Source: Phycisphaerales bacterium (GTDB lineage Bacteria; Planctomycetota; Phycisphaerae; Phycisphaerales; UBA1924). Taken from it: 64,000 nucleotides of DNA. A model generated the notes under the pieces. That model was not told the DNA's origin, searched no databases, and was given only the letters and a program-made list of their open reading frames with translations. The stretch spans positions 1 to 64,000 of the forward strand of contig JAEPOJ010000001.1 in assembly GCA_017642965.1 (NCBI GenBank), given 5' to 3'. Position numbers and translations under genes: made by a program. Shown here piece after piece: positions 8,603 through 16,684 of this stretch (position 1 is its first letter; every line of letters starts with the position of its first letter).

Positions 8603-8970
8603 GCTCGCGTCAGCGCCGCGAAGACTTGGATCCGCCCCTCATAGTTTGTGGACGCCGACCAGAGCGGCTCACCAACGATGAGATCGTCAAACCCATCGCC
8701 ATTCAGATCGCCGGCAGAGCCGGTGCTCCACCCGAAGAGCGTGTTCGTCCCTGCGGATTCGATAGTGTGAATGATGGACTTTGAGGCACCGGACCAGACT
8801 CTTGCCGCACCGACTGCAGGCGTCGACGCGTCGTAACCCACCACAGATACAGGGTAATCTGAAGAGCCGTCGTTATTGAAATCGTAGCTGACAGGCTGTC
8901 CGGCCACATTCGTTGCAGTGCTTGCTGCGATGATTGTCCCCGCAACCAGCCCGAAATCTCTTTTGATCAT
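8419..8970 (-). CDS. N-terminal piece of the broken FG-GAP gene
   Basis: 183 residues as read. A signal peptide (MIKRDFGLVAGTIIAASTATNVAGQ) is followed by a first FG-GAP repeat with the calcium loop DLNGDGFDDLIVGEP near residue 90. After RIQVFAA (about residue 117) the sequence turns into Ser/Arg/Met-rich nonsense, because the true frame continues in the overlapping piece 7346-8602. Only about the first 117 residues are meaningful. Confidence 0.55.
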   Translation of the reverse strand: MIKRDFGLVAGTIIAASTATNVAGQPVSYDFNNDGSSDYPVSVVGYDASTPAVGAARVWSGASKSIIHTIESAGTNTLFGWSTGSAGDLNGDGFDDLIVGEPLWSASTNYEGRIQVFAALTRACCSRSLEGMSIPGLVGMLPVSAIGMGMAQVISPRRDGTSRTLTAMASATTRSAWCISIRA

Positions 8971-9122
8971 ACTTCAACTCTCCCAAACAATCACAACTCC
9001 AATGATGTGCCGTGACAGCATAACGAAAAAGCATGAGTACATAGGTGGGCTTTTGTATTTTCTTAAACTTTCGTGCTGGTGACACAGGTAGTGTGTCTAT
9101 ATGGATACTCAGTGCGCTTGGA

Positions 9123-9224
9123 GGTGGAATAGAAGGCGACTTTCGGGCTCATGGGGCGCTAGGGTACAGCGATTGGCTGGGCAAGGTGAATGACACGCTG
9201 GGTGATCACTCACACACCGTGTGA
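9123..9224 (+). pseudogene. Decayed copy of the pgi 3' end
   Basis: About 100 bp align with the last codons of pgi (5581-5688). Shared blocks include CGGGCTCATGGGGCGC and TGGCTGGG, and the end reads GKVNDTLGDHSHTV-stop against GKVNNALSVTAFTS-stop in the intact gene. The copy has a 6-bp gap, a one-base deletion and internal stop codons (TAG at 9160), so it is non-functional. It forms a direct repeat with the pgi end, and the two enclose the AT-richer island 5690-9120. Confidence 0.8.
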
Positions 9225-9295
9225 GGCGATCTGAATGAATCAAGAATGAAGCGGAACTCACTGGAGTCGAGCGTGTGCATCTCTATGTTTGAGGT

Positions 9296-10186
9296 ATGAA
9301 CACCGCACCACGCCGCACGCTCATCTTCTCCGCCCTGATCGCTGGTCTCGCGACGAACCCCGCCCTCGCACTCCCACCGATCTGGGAAATCCAGACCGGG
9401 AACGTGCTGACCCAGCTGGATGACGACGACGAGTCCGGGCGGATAAGCATCAGCCTGCCGTTCAGCTTCTCATTCGACGGCACTTCATACAACACCATCT
9501 GGGTGTACGTCGGTGGCGTCTTGACCCTTGGAAGCGAGCAGGAGCTGCCCTCCTCGCCGGATCCTGATGACCTGTCCGACCTTGAGCAACCAACCTTCGC
9601 CCCGTTCTGGAGCGATATCGAGACGAATGAACGCGGCGAAGTTCGCTACAACGCCTTCGCAGATCGGGCCGTCATTACGTGGGACGGCGTACACGCGGAT
9701 TCGAACGAAGATTCCACATACACCTTCCAGGTGCAGCTGCTCGCGGACGGCACCATTATCTACGGCTACGCGGGCAACCAACCCCTCGGCGACGACGACC
9801 TGAACGCGGACTTGATCGTCGGCATGTCCGATGCCTCACCGGGACCGTCTGTCCGCTTTGCCCTGGACATCCCGTTGACCTCCGACGACACCACGATCTA
9901 CCAGTTCTTCCCCGAAGATTCACCGTTCCTCTTCCCGCTCGCGGAGAGCAATCTCGTGTTCACCCCGTTGAGCCAGAGCGGGTTCTCGGTCACCGATTCG
10001 TTGCCCAGCGGGAACTGTGATGTGGACTTCGCCGAGCCCTTTGGCGAACTGGATTTCTTTGATGTGAGCACGTTTATCACGCTGTACAACGCCCAAGACC
10101 CTGCCGCAGATCTGAACCAAGATGGAAACAACAGCTTCTTTGATGTGAGTCTCTTTATCCAGGCATTCAACGCCGGCTGCCCGTAA
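9296..10186 (+). CDS. Secreted NIDO-like protein with GC-type dockerin
   Basis: 296 residues. The signal peptide spans residues 1-25 (TLIFSALIAGLATNPALA). Residues 30-210 resemble the nidogen-like (NIDO) extracellular domain: a thin-film beta start (FSFSFDGTSYNTIWVYVGG), FAPFWSDIETN, then AVITWDGV and YTFQVQLLADGTIIYGY. The last 50 residues are the GC-type dockerin: two copies of (L)DFFDVS-x-FI...YNAQDPAADLNQDG, ending FNAGCP. Proteins of this type are exported and surface-associated. GAGG sits almost against the ATG, so the exact start is uncertain. The similar module in the next gene suggests a shared sorting or attachment route. Confidence 0.8.
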   Translation: MNTAPRRTLIFSALIAGLATNPALALPPIWEIQTGNVLTQLDDDDESGRISISLPFSFSFDGTSYNTIWVYVGGVLTLGSEQELPSSPDPDDLSDLEQPTFAPFWSDIETNERGEVRYNAFADRAVITWDGVHADSNEDSTYTFQVQLLADGTIIYGYAGNQPLGDDDLNADLIVGMSDASPGPSVRFALDIPLTSDDTTIYQFFPEDSPFLFPLAESNLVFTPLSQSGFSVTDSLPSGNCDVDFAEPFGELDFFDVSTFITLYNAQDPAADLNQDGNNSFFDVSLFIQAFNAGCP

Positions 10187-10282
10187 CGTGCGAACCGTGT
10201 GAAAGCCCGGGTATTTCGCGGTTGATTCGTGCCACGATCTGGTATCCTCTCAGAACACACGCCGTGCAATGGGAGGGAGACC

Positions 10283-11593
10283 ATGCGCCAGTCGATCGTA
10301 AGCTATCTTGCAACTGTTGCGACTTTTTCTGTGTTGCACGCAGGCCCCTGCGACCCGGCAACCCTGCTCGGACCAGCAACCACACGATTCCTCGGCTCGA
10401 CCAGCGAGCCAGCCCGTGTGACCAGCGCCGATCTTGATGCCGACGGCGACGTCGATTTGATCGTTGCCGAGAAGTTCGCGGATCGGGTTTCTGTTCATCT
10501 GGGTAACGGCGATGGAACATTCTCACCCGCAAACCACTACAGCACCGGCGACCAGCCCGTCGGGCTCGCCGTCGCAGACTTCAACGCCGATTCCCACCTC
10601 GATATCGCGACCGGCAACCAGAACGACTCATCGGTCACCATCCTGCTGGGCGACGGGATGGGTGGCTTTGTTTCAGGCGGCGACTTCGATGCGGGTTTCT
10701 TTGTCACCCCGGATGATCTGGCCGTGGACGACTTCGACGCCGACGGCGATATCGATATCGTGACCAGCAGCCAGGGAAACTCCGTGCGGGTCTTGCTCAA
10801 CAACGGCAATGGCACATTCGCACCCCCGGTCTTTGTGAACATCCTTTCCAGCATCAGCTCGGTCGCCGTCGCCGATCTCAACAATGACTCGATCCCGGAC
10901 ATCGCCGCCACAGGGCTGACGAACAACGAGGTCTATGTGCTTCTGGGTCAGGGCAGCGGCTCGTTCGGCCCACCCAACCCGTTCGTGACGAGCAACGGCC
11001 CCCGCGATGTGCAGATCGCGGACGTCGATAACGACGGCGACAATGATCTCATCGTCGCTCATATCTTCGATGATCTCATCGGCGTGCATCTCGGGAACAA
11101 CACGGGTGCGTTCGCGCCACAGATCACGACCCTGGTGAGCGACGGGCTGATCGAGACGCAGCTCGCCGACCTGGATGGTGATGGCCAGCTCGATCTGGTC
11201 ACTGCGACCTTTGGTACGTCTCCGCAATCAATCGCGATCTCGCTCGGCAACGGGGACGGCACATTCGCGCCCCAGCACAACTTCCCCTCCGGCAACGGGC
11301 CAGTATCGGTCGCGATCGCGGATTTCAATGGCGATGGTGCTCCTGACGTCGCCTCAGTTCACTCGGCGAGCAACGACTTGTATGTGTACCTCAATCAATG
11401 CGGCCAGTCGACCTGCTCGTGCAACCCGGCGGATCTCGCGGACCCATGCGGCGTGCTCAACTTCTTCGATGTCAGCGCTTTCCTCGTCGCCTACAACGCC
11501 CAGGACCCCATCGCGGACTTCAACAATGACGGCATGGTCAACTTCTTTGATGTCAGCGCGTTCCTCACAGCATTCAACAACGGCTGCCCCTGA
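10283..11593 (+). CDS. Secreted FG-GAP (VCBS) repeat protein with GC-type dockerin
   Basis: 436 residues from the ATG at 10283, chosen because GGGAGGGA lies just upstream and a signal peptide follows (SIVSYLATVATFSVLHAGPC). About seven FG-GAP/VCBS repeats cover residues 35-370, each with a D-x-(D/N)-x-D-G-D calcium loop and an 'LGNGDGTF' strand, so a beta-propeller is likely. A Cys-rich linker (CGQSTCSCNPADLADPCG) leads into a GC-type dockerin with two NFFDVSAFL copies ending FNNGCP. It follows the NIDO-like gene on the same strand. The role is probably extracellular binding; no enzyme motif is visible. Confidence 0.85.
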   Translation: MRQSIVSYLATVATFSVLHAGPCDPATLLGPATTRFLGSTSEPARVTSADLDADGDVDLIVAEKFADRVSVHLGNGDGTFSPANHYSTGDQPVGLAVADFNADSHLDIATGNQNDSSVTILLGDGMGGFVSGGDFDAGFFVTPDDLAVDDFDADGDIDIVTSSQGNSVRVLLNNGNGTFAPPVFVNILSSISSVAVADLNNDSIPDIAATGLTNNEVYVLLGQGSGSFGPPNPFVTSNGPRDVQIADVDNDGDNDLIVAHIFDDLIGVHLGNNTGAFAPQITTLVSDGLIETQLADLDGDGQLDLVTATFGTSPQSIAISLGNGDGTFAPQHNFPSGNGPVSVAIADFNGDGAPDVASVHSASNDLYVYLNQCGQSTCSCNPADLADPCGVLNFFDVSAFLVAYNAQDPIADFNNDGMVNFFDVSAFLTAFNNGCP

Positions 11594-11605
11594 GCTCGAT
11601 CACTT

Positions 11606-11622
11606 TGGCACGCCGTTTGTGC
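11606..11622 (+). promoter_or_regulatory. Putative sigma-54 promoter of the flgFGAH unit
   Basis: TGGCACG-CCGT-TTGTG matches the -24/-12 consensus TGGCACG-N4-TTGCW except C to T in the -12 GC. The -24 GG is at 11607-11608 and the spacing is exact. The same 11-base core TGGCACGCCGT recurs at 15129 before flgI. The predicted start of transcription is about 60 nt before flgF. Confidence 0.6.
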
Positions 11623-11692
11623 ATACCCAGCGACGGGTGGCTGCTGTTCACGGATGAACAGGGCCACACCGGTCTTCCGCCGGGGTACTGCC

Positions 11693-12460
11693 ATGGACTA
11701 CGGTCTTCAAATCTCCGCATCGGGCGCACTCGCCAACCTGCACGCCCAAGATACGATCACCAATAACCTTGCGAACATCAACACCACCGGTTTCAAGCCT
11801 CTGATGACCGGCACGATGTTCCGCGAGGCCGCACGGATCGAGGACAACCTCCCTCAGCTGAGCTCGAACTCGCTGCTCGAACGCCTCGGATCCGGTGTGC
11901 TTTCTGCGCACGACATGATCAACTTTGCGCAAGGAGCGCTGGAATCGTCATCGTCTGAGTATGACCTCGCGATCGAGGGGGATGGGTTCTTCCTCGTCGG
12001 CGACCCCGAGAACCCGGCGCTCACACGCGATGGACGCTTCACACTCAACGCAGACAACAAGCTCGTGCTGACGAGCACAGGCACACCCGTCCTCTCCAGC
12101 AAGCAGCAGGAGATCGAGATCGATCCCAATCTGGGCCCGATCGAGGTCGCCGGGAACGGGCTCATCCAGCAGAACGGCGAGGCGATCGCCCAGCTCGGAC
12201 TCAGCGATGTCCCCAACCGAGGCGCCCTCCGCCCGATCGGGGGAGGGCAGTACGCCCGCATCGACGGCTCGCCGCTTCAACTCCTTGATGCCACAGGGGT
12301 TGTACGCCAGTACCACCTGGAAATGTCAGGCTCCAACGAGATCGACTCACTCATGAAGATCCAGAGCGCCTCGCGGAGTGCCCAGAGCAACATCGGGATG
12401 ATCGATCTGCAGAACCGGCTGATCTCACGCGCCATCAATACCTTCGGCCGACTCAGCTAA
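11693..12460 (+). CDS. flgF: Flagellar basal-body rod protein FlgF
   Basis: Proximal rod component, 255 residues from the ATG at 11693; an upstream in-frame ATG at 11654 adds 13 non-family residues. The N-terminal rod signature (QISASGALANLHAQDTITNNLANINTTGFK) and the FlgE/F/G core (YDLAIEGDGFFLVG...LTRDGRFTLNADNKLV) are clear. The C-terminal helix IGMIDLQNRLISRAINTFGRLS is also typical. The order flgF then flgG is the usual one. It is the first gene behind the sigma-54-like promoter at 11606. Confidence 0.9.
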   Translation: MDYGLQISASGALANLHAQDTITNNLANINTTGFKPLMTGTMFREAARIEDNLPQLSSNSLLERLGSGVLSAHDMINFAQGALESSSSEYDLAIEGDGFFLVGDPENPALTRDGRFTLNADNKLVLTSTGTPVLSSKQQEIEIDPNLGPIEVAGNGLIQQNGEAIAQLGLSDVPNRGALRPIGGGQYARIDGSPLQLLDATGVVRQYHLEMSGSNEIDSLMKIQSASRSAQSNIGMIDLQNRLISRAINTFGRLS

Positions 12461-12486
12461 GCCCGTTAATTACAAGGATTAAGACC

Positions 12487-13296
12487 ATGGCCATCATCGC
12501 AATGCAATCCGCCGCTTCTGGGCTCCGTGCGCTCGACACCCGTCTCGACGTCATCGCCAACAACCTGGCGAACGTCAATACCGAGGGGTTCAAATCGTCG
12601 AGAGCAAACTTCGAAGACCTTCTGTATCTCGAGCGGGCCCAGCCGGGCGTCGAGAACGCGATCGGCGATGAACGCCCCACCGGGCTGTATGTTGGACTTG
12701 GCGTCGACGTGAGCGGGACCCAGCAGGATTTCACGCAGGGCACCCCCATCGCCACGTCATCATCCACAGACATGATGATCGAGGGGCGCGGCTTCTTCAA
12801 GGTTCGTGTCGAAGACTCACTCGGGGCGGGCGGTGTGGCGTACACCCGCAACGGCAACTTCGTCCGCAACTCCGAGGGCGACCTCGTGCTGGCGAACTCG
12901 GACGGTCGCTACCTCGACCCCGCGATCAACATCCCCGTGGACGCGCTCGAGGTCTTTGTAAACCCTGACGGGCGGGTAATGTACACCCAGACCGGCCAGG
13001 CCGAGGCGCAGGAAGCTGGCCAGATCCAGCTCTCCGTGTTTGTGAATCCGCAGGGGCTCAGCTCGGTTGGATCGAACCTTTGGGTTGAATCCGGGGCCTC
13101 GGGCCCGCCGATCGACGGCGAGCCTGGCACCGAGAACTTCGGATCGATCCGAGGCAGCGCGTTGGAGGGCTCCAACGTCGACCCGTCGCGTGAGCTGATT
13201 GAGCTGATCCGCACCCAGCGTGCCTTCGAGATGAACTCGCAAGCGATCCGTGCCGCCGACGAGACGCTGCAGTCGGTCGCACAGCTCCGCCGGTAA
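12487..13296 (+). CDS. flgG: Flagellar basal-body rod protein FlgG
   Basis: Distal rod protein, 269 residues, normal length. The N-terminus MQSAASGLRALDTRLDVIANNLANVNTEGFK is nearly the family consensus. The core has MMIEGRGFFKV and YTRNGNFVRNSEGDLV. The C-terminal SNVDPSRELIELIRTQRAFEMNSQAIRAADETLQ is diagnostic of FlgG. It lies 26 bp after flgF and 23 bp before flgA, consistent with one transcript. Confidence 0.95.
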   Translation: MAIIAMQSAASGLRALDTRLDVIANNLANVNTEGFKSSRANFEDLLYLERAQPGVENAIGDERPTGLYVGLGVDVSGTQQDFTQGTPIATSSSTDMMIEGRGFFKVRVEDSLGAGGVAYTRNGNFVRNSEGDLVLANSDGRYLDPAINIPVDALEVFVNPDGRVMYTQTGQAEAQEAGQIQLSVFVNPQGLSSVGSNLWVESGASGPPIDGEPGTENFGSIRGSALEGSNVDPSRELIELIRTQRAFEMNSQAIRAADETLQSVAQLRR

Positions 13297-13319
13297 ACCG
13301 TAAACCACTGAGATTTCAC

Positions 13320-14372
13320 ATGTTCCGCTTCACGCTCATCCTGATCATGCTCCTCACCAGCTCCTGCCTGGGAGGGGATGCTGAATCCGCAATAACGCGC
13401 GTCGATCTGCGAGCCACCGTACGACTGCCGGCGGATCAGTCGGCCCCGTTGCTGGGCGACCTCGCCCGCATCGAGGGGGCGCAGCGCTCGGATCTCGCCT
13501 CACTGCGTATCGAACTGCCAGAACCGCTTGCGACCGGTTCCTGGTCGCAGATCGAGATGACCACGATCCGTGAACAGATCAAGCAGGCCCCGGGGATCAA
13601 CTTCGGCGCGGTCATCGTCTCGGGCTGCGATGTCCGCCTCACCAGGCTCGCCCAGCGCGACACCGCCGCGAGTAGACCACTGCCAGAACACCCAACCCAG
13701 CTCAAGAAGGCCCAGCACACGCTGCGTCAGCAGGTCGAACGCTGGACGCGTGCCCGACTGGATATCGACGCGGATCAGTCCCGGTTCCGCTTCAGCGATC
13801 GGGACCAGGAAGCACTCAACACCACGGTCGAAGGCAGGGTTGTCGAGATCCGGGAGATCGGCCGCTCCGAGCGGATGGTGCTGGGCGTAGTCGTCTATGA
13901 ACAGGAGCGCGTCGTGCTCGATCGAACCCTCCAGTTCGAGCTGCACGTGGAGCGGGCGGTCCGGGTGGCCACGACGCAGATCAAGCGTTCGAGCATGATC
14001 AGCAACGAGAACTCAAAGATCGAACACCGCTGGCTGGGCATCACCGAGCCCATCGCGGAGCCAGACCGCTCGATCGGAATGATCACGACCGGGACCATCG
14101 ATCCCGGGAGCATGATCTACGCATCGAATCTGGAAGCCCCGATTCTCGTCGAGCGCGGCCAAGTGGTCAACGCACGCTCGATCGCGGGGAGCGTGTCCGT
14201 GTCGCTGCTCGTGCGTGCCAAGGAGAGCGGGCGCCTGGGCGACATCATCAAGCTCGAATCACGCGACCGCTCGCAGCAGTTCCAGGCCCGGGTCGCCGGC
14301 CCTGGACGCGTCGTCATCATGCACACCCCCACCGCCGCCACGCGGACCCAGCCGAACAGGAATCCATCATGA
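13320..14372 (+). CDS. flgA: Flagellar P-ring assembly chaperone FlgA
   Basis: Periplasmic helper for polymerisation of FlgI into the P ring. It has 350 residues, longer than typical FlgA (about 220), with a signal peptide (FTLILIMLLTSSCLGG; the Cys could be a lipidation site but the lipobox is weak). The C-terminal 130 residues form the SAF domain (AEPDRSIGMITTGTIDPGSMIYASNLEAPILVERGQVVNARS...GRLGDIIKLESRDRSQQFQARVAGPGRVVI). The N-terminal part has no recognised domain. Its stop overlaps the start of flgH as ATGA. Confidence 0.85.
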   Translation: MFRFTLILIMLLTSSCLGGDAESAITRVDLRATVRLPADQSAPLLGDLARIEGAQRSDLASLRIELPEPLATGSWSQIEMTTIREQIKQAPGINFGAVIVSGCDVRLTRLAQRDTAASRPLPEHPTQLKKAQHTLRQQVERWTRARLDIDADQSRFRFSDRDQEALNTTVEGRVVEIREIGRSERMVLGVVVYEQERVVLDRTLQFELHVERAVRVATTQIKRSSMISNENSKIEHRWLGITEPIAEPDRSIGMITTGTIDPGSMIYASNLEAPILVERGQVVNARSIAGSVSVSLLVRAKESGRLGDIIKLESRDRSQQFQARVAGPGRVVIMHTPTAATRTQPNRNPS

Positions 14373-15037
14373 AACACCTCATTCCGACCCTTTTCGCGCT
14401 TTCCACCGTGGCGTCAACGCTCAGCGCCCAGAGCCTGTTCCTGGCTGATGCGGACCGAGGCGATGCGCAGCCGGTCATCCTATTGAACGATGTTTCGATG
14501 CATTTCATCGCCGAGCCCGAGACGCGCGTGATCCAGAAGCACGACATCATCACGATCATCATCGATGAGAACTCCAGCACCACGAGCTCACAGAAGCTGG
14601 AAACCGAGAAGGAATCGAGCTCATCGGCGAACATCGATGCGATGATCAGCTGGCTCAAGCTCCTCGAGCTTCGCGTCGAGCAGGGCGATATCAACAACGT
14701 GGATCTCATCGATCTCGCCACATCCCGCGAGTTCTCCGGCGAGGGTGACTATGAACGCAAAGACCGCTTCACGGCCAGGATCAGCGCCATCGTCCGTGAA
14801 GTGAAGCCAAACGGCACGATGCTCGTCGAAGCCCGCAAGACGATCGCTCGCGACAGTGAGATCTCTGAGCTCGTTCTCTCGGGCCTGGTCCGCGAAGAGG
14901 ACATCACGCAGCAGAACACGGTGCTCTCCAGCCAGATGGCGGACCTGCGCATCATCCTTGAGAATCAGGGTGATCTGAAGGAAGCCGCAGAGAAGGGGCT
15001 GATCACACGCGTGCTCGACGCGGTGTTCGCCTTCTGA
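14369..15037 (+). CDS. flgH: Flagellar L-ring protein FlgH
   Basis: Outer-membrane L-ring subunit, 222 residues. A signal peptide (residues 1-20, ending STLSAQ) is without a classical lipobox Cys. The core is typical: VIQKHDIITIIIDENSSTTSSQKLETEKES, then FSGEGDYERKDRFTARISAIVREVKPNGTMLVEARK and LVLSGLVREEDITQQNTVLSSQMADLRI. The presence of an L ring implies an outer membrane. A terminator follows at 15068, so flgFGAH forms a transcription unit. Confidence 0.92.
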   Translation: MKHLIPTLFALSTVASTLSAQSLFLADADRGDAQPVILLNDVSMHFIAEPETRVIQKHDIITIIIDENSSTTSSQKLETEKESSSSANIDAMISWLKLLELRVEQGDINNVDLIDLATSREFSGEGDYERKDRFTARISAIVREVKPNGTMLVEARKTIARDSEISELVLSGLVREEDITQQNTVLSSQMADLRIILENQGDLKEAAEKGLITRVLDAVFAF

Positions 15038-15067
15038 GCACCACTGCACTTCACTTACCCACCACCG

Positions 15068-15102
15068 GCACGCGTGCGGCACCAATCGCACGCGTGCTTT
15101 TT
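15068..15102 (+). terminator. Terminator after flgH
   Basis: Two copies of the self-complementary decamer GCACGCGTGC (15068-15077 and 15088-15097) are separated by 10 nt and followed by TTTTT. They pair as a 10-bp stem. Confidence 0.75.
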
Positions 15103-15128
15103 CGTAAGTGAGCGACGCCATGGAAGTT

Positions 15129-15144
15129 TGGCACGCCGTTCGCG
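15129..15144 (+). promoter_or_regulatory. Putative sigma-54 promoter of flgI and downstream genes
   Basis: TGGCACG-CCGT-TCGCG has the -24 GG (15130-15131) and -12 GC (15142-15143) exactly 10 bp apart. It lies between the flgH terminator and flgI. Transcription would start near 15155, just before the ribosome-binding site AAGGA at 15158-15162. Confidence 0.65.
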
Positions 15145-15170
15145 TAAGTGAGACCGGAAGGAATCCACTT

Positions 15171-16262
15171 ATGCGACGACGGATCGTCAACATCGTGCTC
15201 ATCATCACCCTCGGGCTGCTCACGCACGAGACTCAGGCGGGCAAGACCCTGCTGGAGATCTCACGCGTGAAGGGCCAGGGCGCCTCGGTCGTGCAGGGCC
15301 TGGGGCTGGTCGTCGGGCTCAACGGCACGGGCGATTCCGCGTCCGAGCTCGTCATGGCCCGCCCGCTGGCCGAAACACTCCGCAACATGGGCAACCCCGT
15401 CCCGGTTGAGGACCTTGGCAAGGGCAAATCGGTCGCGCTGGTCATGGTGAGCTGCCGCATCCCGCGAGACGGGGCAAAGGCCGACGACGCCTACGACGTG
15501 ACCGTCTCCGTGCTCAACTCGGCCAAGAGCCTCGAGGGCGGACGCCTGCTGATCACGCCGCTCATCGGGCCCAGGCGCGAGCGCGTCGTGTACGCGATCG
15601 CGGAGGGCGATCTGACGCTCCCGGACGAGGAGATCCCGACCAGTGCGCGGGTTGTGCGTGGTGCGCAGATGGTGCGCGACATCAACACGACCCCTGCCAT
15701 CAACGGCTCGTTCGACATCATCATCGACCAGAGCTTCTCGGGCATGGGCGCGGCTTCCGCGATCAGCGCCGAGATCAATCAGCAGTACCTCCTCTCCGCA
15801 TCGAGCCTGAACAACTCTGTCGCCACAGCGGTCGACGGGCGCACCATCCGCGTGGTTGTCCCGGTCACCGAGCGTGCCCGACCGGCGGCGTTCTTCGGCG
15901 ACATCATGCAGACGGACATCTCCAGCGCCCTGCGGAAGCTCCCGGCGCAGGTCAGGTGCGACACCAGCTCGGGCATCATCGTCATCACCGGCGACGTGCA
16001 GGTCTCGCCCACCGTCATCACCCACAAGGACCTGAGCATCACCACCACGCTCCCCCCGCTACCGGGCGATGAAGTAGAGCAGACCAGCGAGTTCGCGGCC
16101 GTCTACGCCGGGGATGAGCAGGTCGACATGATGCGCCTGCAGGACCTGATCACGGCGTTCGACCAGCTCGACATCCCGCCGGTGGAGCAGATCAACATCC
16201 TCAAGATGCTCCACGAGTCCGGGCACCTGCACGCCAAGCTCGTCATCGACGGACGCGAGTAA
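15171..16262 (+). CDS. flgI: Flagellar P-ring protein FlgI
   Basis: Periplasmic P-ring subunit, 363 residues from the ATG at 15171 (AAGGA 8 nt upstream). The in-frame ATG at 15108 lies upstream of the promoter and is rejected. A signal peptide spans residues 1-24. Family motifs are plain: RVKGQGASVVQGLGLVVGLNGTGDS, VALVMVSCRIPRDG, GGRLLITPLIG, ARVVRGAQMVRDI, and a C-terminal LQDLITAFDQLDIPPVEQINILKMLHESGHLHAKLV. It heads the second flagellar transcription unit. Confidence 0.95.
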   Translation: MRRRIVNIVLIITLGLLTHETQAGKTLLEISRVKGQGASVVQGLGLVVGLNGTGDSASELVMARPLAETLRNMGNPVPVEDLGKGKSVALVMVSCRIPRDGAKADDAYDVTVSVLNSAKSLEGGRLLITPLIGPRRERVVYAIAEGDLTLPDEEIPTSARVVRGAQMVRDINTTPAINGSFDIIIDQSFSGMGAASAISAEINQQYLLSASSLNNSVATAVDGRTIRVVVPVTERARPAAFFGDIMQTDISSALRKLPAQVRCDTSSGIIVITGDVQVSPTVITHKDLSITTTLPPLPGDEVEQTSEFAAVYAGDEQVDMMRLQDLITAFDQLDIPPVEQINILKMLHESGHLHAKLVIDGRE

Positions 16263-16278
16263 AGGAAGGAACGAGGCC

Positions 16279-16668
16279 ATGAGCACCATTAATACATCAT
16301 GGAACCCATCGTCGCTCTCCATGCTCGCGAGGCCATCGCAAACGATCGGTCCGCGCTTTGGGCTAGAGGATGCCGATGCGAAGGGCATCGAAGCCAAGCG
16401 GGACGAAGCACGGGCGGCGGCGGAAGGGCTCGTGGCAACGAGCTTCATCAAGCCCATCCTCTCCCAGATCCGAGAGAGCAACAACGCCGCGCCTCCGTTC
16501 GGCCCCACCCAGGCGGAGAAACAGTTCGGCTCCCTGCTCGACAACCAGCTCGCCGATGAGATCGCCCGCGCAGCGCAGTTCCCCATCGTTGACCGCCTCG
16601 TCGAACAGTTCACCCGCCACCTACCACCTGCGGAGTCCAGCGCGCAGCCACTGGACCTGAACGCCTGA
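16279..16668 (+). CDS. flgJ: FlgJ-type rod-binding protein (no muramidase domain)
   Basis: 129 residues. Residues 45-115 match the rod-binding part of FlgJ (AAEGLVATSFIKPILSQIRESN...FGSLLDNQLADEIARAAQFPIVDRLVEQF). The peptidoglycan-hydrolase half of enterobacterial FlgJ is absent, as in many non-proteobacterial flagellar systems. A good site (AAGGAAGGA) sits in front. The position directly after flgI is the standard order flgI-flgJ. It probably caps rod assembly in the periplasm. Confidence 0.8.
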   Translation: MSTINTSWNPSSLSMLARPSQTIGPRFGLEDADAKGIEAKRDEARAAAEGLVATSFIKPILSQIRESNNAAPPFGPTQAEKQFGSLLDNQLADEIARAAQFPIVDRLVEQFTRHLPPAESSAQPLDLNA

Positions 16669-16684
16669 GATGGAGCAGCACGCC

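Larger units (their letters stand above)
6419..8970 (-). pseudogene. Broken secreted FG-GAP/dockerin gene (frameshift plus in-frame stop)
   Basis: Three consecutive minus-strand pieces read as one protein of about 850 residues. The parts are a signal peptide, FG-GAP/VCBS-like propeller repeats (three recognisable), a dockerin-type pair (DINLDGKVDASDL and DSNKDGIIDMLDV), a Gly-rich linker and a Cys-rich C-terminal region. Between 8617 and 8622 one missing base shifts the frame; restoring it gives VFSGADASVLL, which matches the neighbouring repeats VWSGASKSII and YSGVNGALL. At 7346-7348 a TAA interrupts a frame that stays open and protein-like from 7345 down to 6419. Either the gene is decaying or the sequence has two errors. 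The pieces are listed separately below. Confidence 0.7.

Noticed and set aside
16279-16668. FlgJ muramidase
   Set aside because: Only the rod-binding half is present; there is no glycosidase domain and no room for one before flgN.
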